Source of the DNA: Amnibacterium sp. CER49
Lineage (GTDB): Bacteria; Actinomycetota; Actinomycetes; Actinomycetales; Microbacteriaceae
Direction: 5' to 3'
DNA length: 64,000 nt
Assembly: GCF_029846255.1 (NCBI RefSeq)
Contig: NZ_JARVWQ010000002.1
Span: 310,001 to 374,000, forward strand
Shown in pieces: positions 24,243 to 32,763 of this stretch (the stretch's first letter is position 1; each line of letters begins with the position of its first letter). Below the pieces are notes generated by a model. The model ran no database searches. It was not told the origin of the DNA and worked only from the letters and a program-made list of their open reading frames with translations. The translations under genes were made by a program, and so were the position numbers.

Positions 24243-24731
24243 ATGGAGCTCGAAGTGCACGCTCACGCCGGCGCCGACGAACTGCTCGCCGCGTTCTTCA
24301 CGCTGACGGGCGACGGCCTCACCGGCCGGCGCGCGAAGCGGCACGCCTCGGCGGAGCGCGACCTGCGCGCGTGCCTCGAGGAACGCGTCGACCGCGTCTT
24401 CACCGAGGACGAGCTCGTGATCCTCGCGATGGAGCGCGAGTTCGACCCGCTCGGGGCCGCCGCCCGCATCTCCGCGGCGAGCGTGGTGCTCGCGGTGCTG
24501 CCGTACTACCTCGAGGAGCCGCGGTGGTTCGGGCACGACATCACCGACCGACGGGTGCGGCTCGTGCTCGCGGAACGGCTGCTGCCGTTCCTGCTCGGCT
24601 TCCCGCCGGTCTCCGAGACCGATACCCGCCGTGCGGCGATCGAGGTGCGGATCGCGCTGATGCGCGCGTCCGCGGAGCTCGCCGACGAGCGGCGCCGCCT
24701 CCGGCAGGGCAAGGACGCGGGCGCCGCCTGA
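24243..24731 (+). CDS. Hypothetical helical protein, paralogous to 37254-37706
   Basis: I do not recognise this 162-residue protein. Its central part (E-L-V-I-L-A-M-E-R-E-F-D-P-L-G-A-A-A-R, then V-L-P-Y-Y-L-E-E-P-R-W) is clearly related to the protein at 37254-37706 (E-L-A-L-L-D-A-E-R-Q-F-R-P-T-G-A-A-A-R, then F-L-P-L-V-L-D-D-P-R-W). It is soluble and helical, without conserved Cys or His. GGAAGG lies near the ATG, and AAGGGT also lies 6 bases from it. It is divergent from the SnoaL-like gene. Confidence 0.65.
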   Translation: MELEVHAHAGADELLAAFFTLTGDGLTGRRAKRHASAERDLRACLEERVDRVFTEDELVILAMEREFDPLGAAARISAASVVLAVLPYYLEEPRWFGHDITDRRVRLVLAERLLPFLLGFPPVSETDTRRAAIEVRIALMRASAELADERRRLRQGKDAGAA

Positions 24732-24756
24732 GAGCCGGCCTACGGAGCAGCTCGGA

Positions 24757-25479
24757 TCAGAGCAGGTCGCGGATCAGCTCGTACGTGCGCTCCGGCGCCT
24801 GCAGGTGCAGGTCGTGGCGCACGCCGGGCAGACGCCGGACGTCCCATCCGGCGTCCGTCAGCGCGGCGAGCAGCGCATCCGGCACCACCCGGAACCCGTC
24901 GTCGGTGAGCACGACCGTCGACGGCACCGCCGGGGGCGCGGGGACGACGGGGTGCTCCGCCGCGTCCCGGAGCACCGGCAGCAGCGCGGCGGAATCGAAG
25001 CGGCGGTGCCCGGCCCGGGCGCGCGCCCGGTTGTCCGCACCCCACCGCCGGTCCGTCTGCCGGTAGAGCCGGTTCAGCACCGGTCCGAGGCCCGGCAGGT
25101 GCCAGAACAGGGCGGCCGCGGGGCCCGTCGTCGGCAGCCCGACGGTGAAGCCGGGGTCGAGGTAGACGGCACGCTCCGGCTGCAGGGCGGCGACGGCGTC
25201 GGCCAGCACCCGGCCGCCGAGCGAGTGACCGACGACGCAGTCGAGTCCTGTCGGCAGCGTCTCGACGAGGTCGCTCGCGAAGTCCGTCATCCGGTAGCGA
25301 TCCGCGCGGGCGCTGGCGCCGTGCCCGCGGAGGTCGGGCAGCAGGAACGTGCACCGACCCGGTTCCGCGGCCTCGGCGGCCGCCACGAGGTCGTGCCAGC
25401 CGAGCGACGAGCCGACCACCCCGTGCACGAGCGCGACCCGGACCGGGCCGTCGCCCTCCGTCGTGACGGCCAGGTGCAT
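24757..25479 (-). CDS. Alpha/beta hydrolase
   Basis: This 240-residue hydrolase has an intact catalytic set: the nucleophile elbow G-H-S-L-G-G, an acid-loop segment [10 protein letters not shown], and a C-terminal [12 protein letters not shown]. The N-terminal [11 protein letters not shown] forms the oxyanion region. The substrate is unknown. AAAGGAG lies upstream of ATG 25479. It is divergent from rlmN across 82 bases. Confidence 0.88.
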   Translation of the reverse strand: MHLAVTTEGDGPVRVALVHGVVGSSLGWHDLVAAAEAAEPGRCTFLLPDLRGHGASARADRYRMTDFASDLVETLPTGLDCVVGHSLGGRVLADAVAALQPERAVYLDPGFTVGLPTTGPAAALFWHLPGLGPVLNRLYRQTDRRWGADNRARARAGHRRFDSAALLPVLRDAAEHPVVPAPPAVPSTVVLTDDGFRVVPDALLAALTDAGWDVRRLPGVRHDLHLQAPERTYELIRDLL

Positions 25480-25548
25480 CGACTGCTCCTTTCGCTCCGG
25501 GCGGACGCCTGGTGCCCACCCTGCCGCAGCGGATGCCGCCGCGCCCCG

Positions 25549-25554
25549 TACCGT
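25549..25554 (+). promoter_or_regulatory. Leaderless-type -10 box (TACCGT) for rlmN
   Basis: TACCGT lies 7 bases before ATG 25562, with no ribosome-binding site. Confidence 0.5.
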
Positions 25555-25561
25555 TGACGTC

Positions 25562-26770
25562 ATGCCCGTCGATCTCGGCACCCCGTCCGCGCGCCCGCAG
25601 GTGCGTCCCGCGACCGAGGGCTGGCAGCAGCAGCGCGATGCGGAGGGGCGCCCCCTGCTGCAGTTCGCGTCGCCGAAGCGCGGGAAGCCGCCGGTGCACC
25701 TCGCCGACCTCGACCCGGAGCAGCGGAAGGCGCGGCTCGTCGAGCTCGGCCTGCCCGCGTTCCGCGCGAAGCAGATCGCCACCCACTACTTCACGCACTA
25801 CACGTCGGATCCCGCGGCGATGACGGACCTGCCGGTCGCGGGCCGTGAGGAGCTCGTCCACGGCCTGCTGCCGCCGCTGCTCACCGAGCTGCGCCGGTTC
25901 CAGACGGACCGCGGCGACACGATCAAGTTCCTCTGGAAGCTGCACGACGGCGCGCTCGTCGAGTCGGTGCTCATGCGCTACCCCGGGCGCATCACCCTCT
26001 GCGTCTCGTCCCAGGCCGGTTGCGGCATGAACTGCCCGTTCTGCGCCACCGGGCAGGCGGGCCTCACCCGTAACCTGTCGGCGGCCGAGATCGTCGAGCA
26101 GGTCGTCGTCGCCAACCGGGTGCTCGCGAACGGCGAGCTCGGCGGCAGGCGCCGCGGCGAGACCACGCCGGAGCGCGTCAGCAACATCGTGTTCATGGGC
26201 ATGGGGGAGCCGCTCGCGAACTACGCCCGCCTCATGCACGCCGTCCGCACGATGGTGGCGCCGCAGCCCGAGGGCCTCGGCATGAGCGCGCGGCACATCA
26301 CCGTCTCGACGGTCGGACTCGTGCCCGCGATCAAGAGGCTCGCCGAGGAGAAGGTGCCGGTCACCTTCGCGCTGTCGCTGCACGCCCCCGACGACGAGCT
26401 CCGCGACGAGCTCATCCCGGTCAACTCGCGCTGGAAGGTCGACGAGGCCCTCGACGCCGCGCGCGCCTACTTCGAGGCGACCGGCCGGCGCGTGTCCATC
26501 GAGTACGCGCTCATCAAGGACATGAACGACCACGGCTGGCGCGCCGACCTGCTCGCCGAGAAGCTGAACGCGCGCGGCTCCGGCTGGGTGCACGTCAACC
26601 CGATCCCGTTGAACCCCACGCCCGGCTCGATCTGGACCGCGTCGGAGCCCGCCGTGCAGCACGAGTTCGTGCGCCGCCTCGAGGCGGCCGGCATCCCGAC
26701 GACCATCCGGGACACCCGCGGCAAGGAGATCGACGGCGCCTGCGGCCAGCTCGCCGCCGTGGAGGACTAG
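25562..26770 (+). CDS. rlmN: 23S rRNA (adenine2503-C2) methyltransferase RlmN
   Basis: This 402-residue radical-SAM enzyme adds a methyl group to C2 of A2503 in 23S rRNA and of A37 in some tRNAs. The iron-sulfur motif [12 protein letters not shown] (CxxxCxxC) is complete. The sequences [16 protein letters not shown] and the terminal [17 protein letters not shown], with the methyl-carrying Cys, are as in characterised RlmN. It starts without a ribosome-binding site, 7 bases after TACCGT. The N-terminal extension of about 50 residues is usual in actinobacteria. Confidence 0.97.
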   Translation: MPVDLGTPSARPQVRPATEGWQQQRDAEGRPLLQFASPKRGKPPVHLADLDPEQRKARLVELGLPAFRAKQIATHYFTHYTSDPAAMTDLPVAGREELVHGLLPPLLTELRRFQTDRGDTIKFLWKLHDGALVESVLMRYPGRITLCVSSQAGCGMNCPFCATGQAGLTRNLSAAEIVEQVVVANRVLANGELGGRRRGETTPERVSNIVFMGMGEPLANYARLMHAVRTMVAPQPEGLGMSARHITVSTVGLVPAIKRLAEEKVPVTFALSLHAPDDELRDELIPVNSRWKVDEALDAARAYFEATGRRVSIEYALIKDMNDHGWRADLLAEKLNARGSGWVHVNPIPLNPTPGSIWTASEPAVQHEFVRRLEAAGIPTTIRDTRGKEIDGACGQLAAVED

Positions 26771-26781
26771 GCACGGCATAG

Positions 26782-26798
26782 GGCCGGAGGTCCCGGCC
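26782..26798 (+). terminator. Possible weak terminator after rlmN
   Basis: GGCCGG and CCGGCC form a 6-base stem around a 5-base loop just downstream of the rlmN stop. There is no T tract. Confidence 0.35.
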
Positions 26799-26860
26799 GA
26801 GCGCCCTGTCGCGGCCGCGGCGCCGGGCGTACGGTCGCGCGCGAACGAGGAGGTCGCGCC

Positions 26861-27229
26861 ATGCTCACCGAGACGCACACGATCCTGCCCGCCGCCGACC
26901 TGCGGCGGTTCCGGACCTTCTACCACGACCGGCTCGGGCTCGACCCGCGCGAGGAGCACGACGGGATGCTCGTCTACGGCTCGGGGCCGACGGAGTTCGA
27001 GGTGTACGAGACCGAGAACGCGGGCACCGCGAAGAACACGCAGATGGTCTGGATCACCGACGACCTGGACGGCGAGATGCGCCGGCTCCGCGAGGCGGGT
27101 GTCGAGTTCCTCGACTTCGAGATCGACGGGATGCGGACCGATCACGGGGTCGTGAGCACGGACGAGATGCGCTCGGCCTGGTTCACCGACTCCGAGGGCA
27201 ACGTGCTCTGCATCACCCAGATGCGCTGA
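26861..27229 (+). CDS. VOC family protein
   Basis: This 122-residue protein has a vicinal oxygen chelate fold. It opens with I-L-P-A-A-D-L-R-R-F-R-T-F-Y-H-D-R-L-G-L and ends in F-T-D-S-E-G-N-V-L-C-I-T-Q. The His in the opening helix and the final strand are at the metal-ligand positions of the family. The substrate is unknown. GAGGAGG precedes the ATG, and TACGGT about 25 bases further up is a plausible -10 box. Confidence 0.85.
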   Translation: MLTETHTILPAADLRRFRTFYHDRLGLDPREEHDGMLVYGSGPTEFEVYETENAGTAKNTQMVWITDDLDGEMRRLREAGVEFLDFEIDGMRTDHGVVSTDEMRSAWFTDSEGNVLCITQMR

Positions 27230-27281
27230 GCGGAGCGGCCGGCGCTTGACCGCTGTCGGCGGCCGGTGGGACGGTCGGCGC

Positions 27282-28148
27282 ATGGTCGCCGAACCCTTCA
27301 CCGTCGCCCGCACCGACCGCGTCGCCCTGCACGGCGAGCGCGCCGGACGCGGCACCGGGCCCGTCGTCGTGCTGCTGCACGCGAACGTCGCCGACCGGCG
27401 GGCCTACCGCGACGTCGTGCGGCTGCTCGACGGCGACGGCCTCGACCTCATCGCCTACGATCGGCGCGGGTTCGGCGAGACGCCGTTCGACCGCGAGGAC
27501 GAGGGTTTCACCCACCTCGCCGATCTCGTCGCGCTGCTCGACGACCAGGGTGTCGACCGGGCGGTGCTCGTCGGCAACTCGATGGGCGGCGCGCTCGCCC
27601 TCGACCTCGCGGCCACCGCGCCCGACCGGGTGGCCTCGGTGCTGCTGCTGTCGGGCGGCGTGAGCGGCATGACCGACGAGGGCGAGGAGACGCCCTACGA
27701 GTTGGATCCGGCGACCGCGCAGGTGTTCGGCGCGCTCGAGCGCGCGGAGCAGGACGGCGACATCGGCGAGCAGGTGCGGCTCGAGCTGCACCTCTGGCTC
27801 GACGGGCCGGCCCAGCCGGAGGGGCGCGTGCAGGGCGAGGCGCGCGAGCTCGCGGCCGCGATGAACCGCCGCGTCCTCGACATCGGTGCACCGGACAGCG
27901 CCGGGGACTCGGGCCTCGACACGTGGCATGCCCTCGGGTCGGTCCGGGTGCCGGTGGTCGCGGCGTGGGGCGCGCTCGACGTGCCCGCCGACCTGCCGTG
28001 GTACGAGCGGATCGCCGAAGGGCTGGGCGACGCCGTGCCCAGGGTGCTGCCGGACTCCGCGCACCTGCCGTCGCTCGACGCGCCGGAGGTGGTCGCCGAG
28101 CTGATCCGCGAGACCGTTCGACGATCGGACCATCCGAAAGCGAATTGA
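27282..28148 (+). CDS. Alpha/beta hydrolase
   Basis: This 288-residue hydrolase has the elbow G-N-S-M-G-G, a late Asp in W-G-A-L-D-V-P and the catalytic His in D-S-A-H-L-P-S-L-D-A-P-E, so the triad is intact. The substrate is unassigned. The ATG at 27282 has no ribosome-binding site. TTGACC at 27245-27250 and GACGGT at 27270-27275 make a -35/-10 pair with a start point at or next to the ATG. A palindrome overlaps its stop codon. Confidence 0.88.
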   Translation: MVAEPFTVARTDRVALHGERAGRGTGPVVVLLHANVADRRAYRDVVRLLDGDGLDLIAYDRRGFGETPFDREDEGFTHLADLVALLDDQGVDRAVLVGNSMGGALALDLAATAPDRVASVLLLSGGVSGMTDEGEETPYELDPATAQVFGALERAEQDGDIGEQVRLELHLWLDGPAQPEGRVQGEARELAAAMNRRVLDIGAPDSAGDSGLDTWHALGSVRVPVVAAWGALDVPADLPWYERIAEGLGDAVPRVLPDSAHLPSLDAPEVVAELIRETVRRSDHPKAN

Positions 28149-28230
28149 ATTCGCATGGGGAATGCCCCCGAATTGGCGACTGAGAAATTGCCCTGAATAG
28201 CAATAGTGTCCTTCTTGAAATAGGGGGACC
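28140..28230 (+). promoter_or_regulatory. AT-rich regulatory leader of the sedolisin gene
   Basis: A perfect palindrome GCGAATT-G-AATTCGC (28140-28154) is followed by a GGGG-AATG-CCCC hairpin (28157-28168) and then an AT-rich stretch. By hand count 43 of 80 bases at 28141-28220 are A or T, against roughly a quarter elsewhere. TTGGCG at 28173-28178 with the AATAG repeats at 28196-28207 could form the promoter. TAGGGGGA at 28221-28228 is the ribosome-binding site. Confidence 0.5.
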
Positions 28231-29967
28231 ATGTTCACGAACTCTCCTCGGTCGCAATTCCCGACGACCGGGATCCCGAGCAGCCGGCACCGTGCCGCCC
28301 GCTCCACCCAGCTCCGCCGCTCCGCGGTGCTCGCCGTGCCCGCCGCCGCCTTCGCGGTCGTCGCGCTCGTCGGCTCCCAGGGGGCCCAGGCCGCCGGCAC
28401 CGCGGCGCTCGACGCCGTCGTCGCGCACCCGCTGTCGACCGCGGCGCCCGCGACGACGACCGGGACGGCCATCTCCGGCCTCTACCCGGCCGACGTCCAG
28501 GACGCCTACGGCATCACCGCGGGCGGCACCGGCACCGTCGGCATCGTCGACGCGTACGACGCGCCGAACCTCGAGGCGGACCTCGCGACCTACCGCACGC
28601 AGTGGGGCATGACGCCCTGCACGACGGCGAACGGCTGCTTCACGAAGGTCGGCCAGACCGGCACGGCCACCCTGCCGGCGGCCGATGCGAGCTGGGCCCT
28701 CGAGACCTCGCTCGACGTCGACGCCGTCTCCGCCGCCTGCCCGGGCTGCAAGATCCTCGTCGTCGAGGCGAACAGCGCCTCGCTCACCGACCTCGGCACG
28801 GCCGTGAACACGGCGGTCCGCCTCGGCGCCACCGCGGTGTCGAACAGCTACGGCGCCGCCGACAACGCCTCGTGGTCCACCTTCAGCGCCAGCTACTTCA
28901 CCCACGCGGGCGTCCCGATGGTCGCCGCCGCGGGAGACGGCAACGACGCGACCGCGGTCATGCCGGCCTCGCTGCCGAACGTGATCGCCGTGGGCGGCAC
29001 CTCGCTGAACCCGGTGAGCACGAGCTCGCCGCACGTCGGCGGCACCACCGCGACCGCGATGGCCGCGACCCCGTACGCGCAGGTCGCGTCGACCGCGACG
29101 AAGCACGGCGTGCTCGTCAGCGAGTCGAGCGTCACGCCGCAGACGATCGCCGCCGACAAGGCGCGCGTGGCGAAGGACGCGGCCGCGCTGAAGCAGGCGC
29201 AGCACGTGCAGTACCTCGCGGCGGCGAAGGCGGCGGCGGCGAAGACCGCCGCGCACAACGCCTACGTGCACGCGAAGTCCGTGCACACGACGGCCGGCTG
29301 GGCCGCCCTCGTGCACGCCCGCGTCGTGCTGCAGAAGGCGCAGCACGCCGTCGCGGTCGCCGCGGCGAAGTCGGCCTCGGCGCTGAAGAGCCTGAACGCG
29401 GCGAAGAAGACGCTCGCGAGCGACTCGGCGAAGGCCGGCGGCACGACGACCACCGCGTCGCCGAAGCCGACCAGCACGACGACGGCCTCGCCGACGCCGA
29501 CGAGCACCACGCCCGCGTCGCCCGCGCCGGCGCCCGCTCCGGCGCCCACCGGCAGCGCCAACTGGACGCAGACCGTGTGGTCGGGTGGCCAGTCCGGCTG
29601 CTCCGCGGTCGTGACGAAGCCGACGTGGCAGACCGCCGGGCTCTGCTCGTACCGCGCCGTCGCCGACGTCGCCGCCGTGGCCGACCCGAACACGGGCCTC
29701 GCCGTCTACGACAGCTACAACCAGACCGGCTGGCTGCAGGTCGGTGGCACGAGCCTCGCGACCCCGATCATCACCGCGATGATCGTCCGCTCCGGCCACG
29801 CGAGCTCGTACGGCAACGCGTCGCTGCTCTACACGAACGCCGCGAAGTTCCGCGACATCACCTCCGGGTCGACGACCCGCTGCTGGGTCGCGGGTGCCTG
29901 CTCGGCGAAGGCGGGCATCGACCTGCCGTCGGGTGTCGGCGCGCCGCTCGCGCTCACCTCGTTCTGA
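28231..29967 (+). CDS. Secreted S53 (sedolisin-type) serine-carboxyl peptidase with large internal insertion
   Basis: This 578-residue protein has a long signal region ending near A-Q-A-A-G (about residue 55). The sedolisin catalytic residues are visible: E158 and D162 in A-L-E-T-S-L-D-V-D, the oxyanion Asp D236 in A-A-A-G-D-G-N, and S508 in G-G-T-S-L-A-T-P. The propeptide typical of S53 enzymes is missing or very short. Residues about 290-445 are an insertion: an Ala/Lys-rich helical, probably coiled-coil, stretch followed by a Thr/Ser/Pro linker, which splits the catalytic domain between D236 and S508. A bidirectional terminator follows the gene. Confidence 0.85.
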   Translation: MFTNSPRSQFPTTGIPSSRHRAARSTQLRRSAVLAVPAAAFAVVALVGSQGAQAAGTAALDAVVAHPLSTAAPATTTGTAISGLYPADVQDAYGITAGGTGTVGIVDAYDAPNLEADLATYRTQWGMTPCTTANGCFTKVGQTGTATLPAADASWALETSLDVDAVSAACPGCKILVVEANSASLTDLGTAVNTAVRLGATAVSNSYGAADNASWSTFSASYFTHAGVPMVAAAGDGNDATAVMPASLPNVIAVGGTSLNPVSTSSPHVGGTTATAMAATPYAQVASTATKHGVLVSESSVTPQTIAADKARVAKDAAALKQAQHVQYLAAAKAAAAKTAAHNAYVHAKSVHTTAGWAALVHARVVLQKAQHAVAVAAAKSASALKSLNAAKKTLASDSAKAGGTTTTASPKPTSTTTASPTPTSTTPASPAPAPAPAPTGSANWTQTVWSGGQSGCSAVVTKPTWQTAGLCSYRAVADVAAVADPNTGLAVYDSYNQTGWLQVGGTSLATPIITAMIVRSGHASSYGNASLLYTNAAKFRDITSGSTTRCWVAGACSAKAGIDLPSGVGAPLALTSF

Positions 29968-29981
29968 TCCACCCCGACACG

Positions 29982-30020
29982 CCGCCGGCCCCGCGCACCG
30001 TCAGGTGCCGGGGCCGGCGG
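29982..30020. terminator. Bidirectional terminator hairpin
   Basis: CCGCCGGCCCCG with GCACC pairs with GGTGC and CGGGGCCGGCGG around GTCA, with one bulged base. It lies between the convergent sedolisin and MDR genes. Confidence 0.8.
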
Positions 30021-30031
30021 TGCGTGCACGT

Positions 30032-31057
30032 TCAGCGCGAGATGCGCACGAGCGCCTTGCCCGTGCTCTCGCCGCGCATCATGCCGAGGAACGCCTGCAC
30101 GGCGGCGTCGATGCCGTCGACGACCCATTCGTCGCCACGGATGCCGCCGTCCGTCATCCAGCCCCGCATCCGCTCGTGGAACGCGGGGTAGCCGGCGAGG
30201 TACGCGGGCACCGTGTAGCCCTGGAGCGTCAGCGACTTCGTGATGATCTCGCCCATGTTGCGCGGGCCGGGCAGCGGCTCGGCCGTGTTGTAGCCGGCGA
30301 TCGCGCCGCACATCGCGACGCGGCCGTTCCGCCGCAGCACCGAGAGCGCCGCCTCGAGCTGCTCGCCCCCGACGTTGTCGAAGTAGACGTCGATGCCGTC
30401 GGGCGCGAGCTCGCGCAGCCGGCGCCTCGCGGGACCGTCGCGGTGGTCGAATGCGGCGTCGAAGCCGTACTCCTCGACGACGCGCCGCACCTTCTCGGCG
30501 CCGCCCGCCGAGCCGACGACCCGGGCGGCCCCGAGGCGGCGCGCGATCTGCCCCGCGACCGAGCCGACCGCGCCCGCGGCGGCCGAGACGAACACGGTCT
30601 CACCCTCGGCGAGGTGCGCGACGTCGACGAGCCCGACCCAGGCGGCGAACGCCGTCATGCCGAGCACGCCGAGGTACACGGACGACGGCAGGGGAGCGGG
30701 GTCCGGCAGCACCTGCACCTCGCGGGCCGGGCCCTGCGCCGTGTCGCGCCAGCCCCACTGCGAGAGCACGAGCGCGCCCTCGGGCACCTGCGGGGCGCGG
30801 GAGGCGACGACCCGGCCGACCGCGCCGCCCGTCATCGTCTCGCCGAGCCGGTACGGCGGCAGGTAGGAGGGGGCGTCGACCATCCGGCCCCGCATGTACG
30901 GGTCGACGGAGACGAACTCGTTGCGCACCCGCACCTCGCCGTCCGCGGGCTCGGGCAGCGGCACCTCGACGAGGCGGAAGTCGTCGGGGGTTGGCCAGCC
31001 GACGGGCCGGGCGACGAGCCGCCACTGCCGGCTCGTCGCGGTCGTCGGCACGGTCAC
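30032..31057 (-). CDS. NADP-dependent MDR-type oxidoreductase (YncB/leukotriene-B4 dehydrogenase-like)
   Basis: This 341-residue medium-chain reductase lacks zinc ligands. It has the Y-M-R-G-R-M substrate-loop motif (V-D-P-Y-M-R-G-R), the dinucleotide fold A-A-A-G-A-V-G-S-V-A-G and the family marker Y-F-D-N-V-G-G-E. Members reduce alkenals or enones with NADPH. The GTG at 31057 overlaps the stop of the upstream split-barrel protein by GTGA, so the two are coupled and may act on related compounds. Confidence 0.92.
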   Translation of the reverse strand: MTVPTTATSRQWRLVARPVGWPTPDDFRLVEVPLPEPADGEVRVRNEFVSVDPYMRGRMVDAPSYLPPYRLGETMTGGAVGRVVASRAPQVPEGALVLSQWGWRDTAQGPAREVQVLPDPAPLPSSVYLGVLGMTAFAAWVGLVDVAHLAEGETVFVSAAAGAVGSVAGQIARRLGAARVVGSAGGAEKVRRVVEEYGFDAAFDHRDGPARRRLRELAPDGIDVYFDNVGGEQLEAALSVLRRNGRVAMCGAIAGYNTAEPLPGPRNMGEIITKSLTLQGYTVPAYLAGYPAFHERMRGWMTDGGIRGDEWVVDGIDAAVQAFLGMMRGESTGKALVRISR

Positions 31058-31461
31058 CGCGCGCCCTCGACGCCGAGGCCGAACCCGTTCCACCCGGTGA
31101 TCCGGATACGGGCGGTCGCGTGGCCGGAGGCGTGGTCCGCGTAGGGCTCGCCCGTGTAGTGGCGCGAGATGCGGTCGATGTCCGCGGCGTCCACGTCGTC
31201 ACGCAGGTCCACGACCTCGCCGTGGAGGGTCACCTGCCGGTACCAGTCCGCCTCGTCGAGCACGGTCACCGAGACGCGGGCGTCGCGCTCGAGCCGGCGC
31301 CGCCGGGCACCCGACGCGCTCATGCTCGTGACGATCTCGCCGTCCTCGAACAGGTACCAGACGGCGGCCCCCGCGGGTGCGCCGTCCGCGCGGAGGACCG
31401 CGATCACGCACGGGTTGGGCTTCGCGAGCAGCTCGAGGACGTCCTGCGGCAGGGGTTCCAT
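31054..31461 (-). CDS. F420/FMN-dependent split-barrel oxidoreductase (pyridoxamine-oxidase-like, FDOR-B)
   Basis: This 135-residue split beta-barrel protein has the pattern L-L-A-K-P-N-P-C-V-I-A-V-L-R-A-D-G-A-P, then W-Y-L-F-E-D-G-E-I and W-Y-R-Q-V-T-L-H-G-E-V. That pattern is typical of actinobacterial FDOR-B proteins that bind F420 or flavin. The cofactor cannot be settled from sequence. AGGA lies about 9 bases before ATG 31461, and an in-frame ATG at 31470 is the alternative. Its stop overlaps the GTG of the MDR reductase. Confidence 0.82.
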   Translation of the reverse strand: MEPLPQDVLELLAKPNPCVIAVLRADGAPAGAAVWYLFEDGEIVTSMSASGARRRRLERDARVSVTVLDEADWYRQVTLHGEVVDLRDDVDAADIDRISRHYTGEPYADHASGHATARIRITGWNGFGLGVEGAR

Positions 31462-31572
31462 GACGGGCATCCTGCTGCGCGCCGCCTGCGAGGTGCCGCA
31501 GCGCTGCGAGTGCCCATCGTCCACGGCGCCGCCCGGGAGCGGGAGCATGCGTGCGATCCGTGTCAGCGGGAT

Positions 31573-31602
31573 TTGACAGACCGTGCCCGTGTGCCGTCGG
31601 AT
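31573..31602 (+). promoter_or_regulatory. Promoter of the M36 peptidase gene
   Basis: A consensus TTGACA (31573-31578), an 18-base spacer and TCGGAT (31597-31602) give a leader of about 50 bases before the TTG start. Confidence 0.6.
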
Positions 31603-31661
31603 CGTCGGCAGCGGCGCCGCTCGTCCGGCAGCGTCCGGATCACGTGAGCAAAGGAGCTCGA

Positions 31662-32729
31662 TTGACCCCCATCCGTCTCCTCCCCGCCGCCGCGCTCGGC
31701 GCCTGCCTGCTGCTGACCGCCGCGCTGCCGGCGCACGCCGGAACGAAGCCGTCGACGGTCGGCGCCGCCGGGTCCACCGGCACCGCGCGGGTCTTCGAGG
31801 TGAACCCCGTGCAGTCGACGGGGGACGAGTCGCTCACGGACTCGGGCGACAGCGCCGCCGCCGTGCCGTCGTCCGCCTACGCGACGGTGCAGCTGCGGAA
31901 CCTCGACGGCAGCGGCACCCTGACCGGCAGATGGGTGAAGGTGGAGTCCGCGACCGGTGCGCCCGCGACGAGCGCGACCAACACGTTCCTCTACGACCGC
32001 AGCCAGGACCAGTTCGAGCAGGTGATGGCCTACTTCTGGGTGAACCAGGCGCAGGAGTACCTGCAGTCGCTCGGGTTCGGCTCGACCCTGCCGCCCGTGA
32101 ACGCGCAGCAGCAGGACGTGAAGGTCGACCAGTACGGCGGCGACAACTCGTACCAGACCGACCAGCCGTTCCGCATCCGCTACGGCAAGGGCGGCGTCGA
32201 TGACGCCGAGGACGCCGAGGTGATCGTGCACGAGTACGGCCACGCGGTGCACGCGGCGCAGGTGCCCGGCTTCGGGGCGAGCGAGGAGGCCGGCGCGATC
32301 GGCGAGGCCTTCGGCGACTACCTCGGCGTGACCGTCGGGCTCGCCGCCGCGAAGCAGTACGGCTGGGCCGTCAGGACCCCGGCGGCGTGCGTCGCCGACT
32401 GGGACTCGACCTCGTACACCTCGACGACGCCGCACTGCCTGCGCCGCCTCGACGGCAGCAAGACCGTCGCCGACAAGGACGGCGAGGTGCACGACGACGG
32501 CGAGATCTGGAGCCGGGCGCTCTGGGACATCCGGAACGGCTACCTGGCCCAGGGACTCACGACCGCCGCGGCGGACACGACGATCGTCGACGCGCAGTTC
32601 CGGTTCGCACCCGCCACGAGCTTCAGCGCCGCGGCGAAGGCGACCTACGACACCGCGCTCGCGCGTGACGGCAAGAAGGCGGCGAGCACGGTGAAGGCCG
32701 CGTTCGCGGCCCGCGGCATCCTCTTCTAG
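31662..32729 (+). CDS. Secreted M36-type (fungalysin-like) metallopeptidase without propeptide
   Basis: This 355-residue exported zinc peptidase has a signal peptide ending A-H-A-G at about residue 26. The zinc site is H190-E191-Y-G-H194 with a downstream acidic ligand in G-E-A-F-G-D-Y (E215). M36 enzymes normally carry a long N-terminal FTP/PepSY inhibitory propeptide. Here only about 80 residues precede the catalytic fold and no such domain is evident. The TTG at 31662 is chosen over an upstream in-frame GTG (31644) because AAAGGAG lies at the right distance before it. Confidence 0.82.
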   Translation: MTPIRLLPAAALGACLLLTAALPAHAGTKPSTVGAAGSTGTARVFEVNPVQSTGDESLTDSGDSAAAVPSSAYATVQLRNLDGSGTLTGRWVKVESATGAPATSATNTFLYDRSQDQFEQVMAYFWVNQAQEYLQSLGFGSTLPPVNAQQQDVKVDQYGGDNSYQTDQPFRIRYGKGGVDDAEDAEVIVHEYGHAVHAAQVPGFGASEEAGAIGEAFGDYLGVTVGLAAAKQYGWAVRTPAACVADWDSTSYTSTTPHCLRRLDGSKTVADKDGEVHDDGEIWSRALWDIRNGYLAQGLTTAAADTTIVDAQFRFAPATSFSAAAKATYDTALARDGKKAASTVKAAFAARGILF

Positions 32730-32732
32730 CGG

Positions 32733-32760
32733 CGGCCGCCGGAGTCGCGTCCGGCGGCCG
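32733..32760. terminator. Bidirectional terminator hairpin
   Basis: CGGCCGCCGGA pairs with TCCGGCGGCCG around a 6-base loop, between convergent genes. Confidence 0.8.
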
Positions 32761-32763
32761 GGC

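Noticed and set aside
24740-27355. Minus-strand open frame of 871 codons opposite rlmN and its neighbours
   Set aside because: It is antisense to a complete rlmN with all motifs, and the translation is low-complexity.
31644-31661. GTG 31644 as start of the M36 peptidase
   Set aside because: AAAGGAG sits correctly for TTG 31662, and the signal peptide begins properly there.
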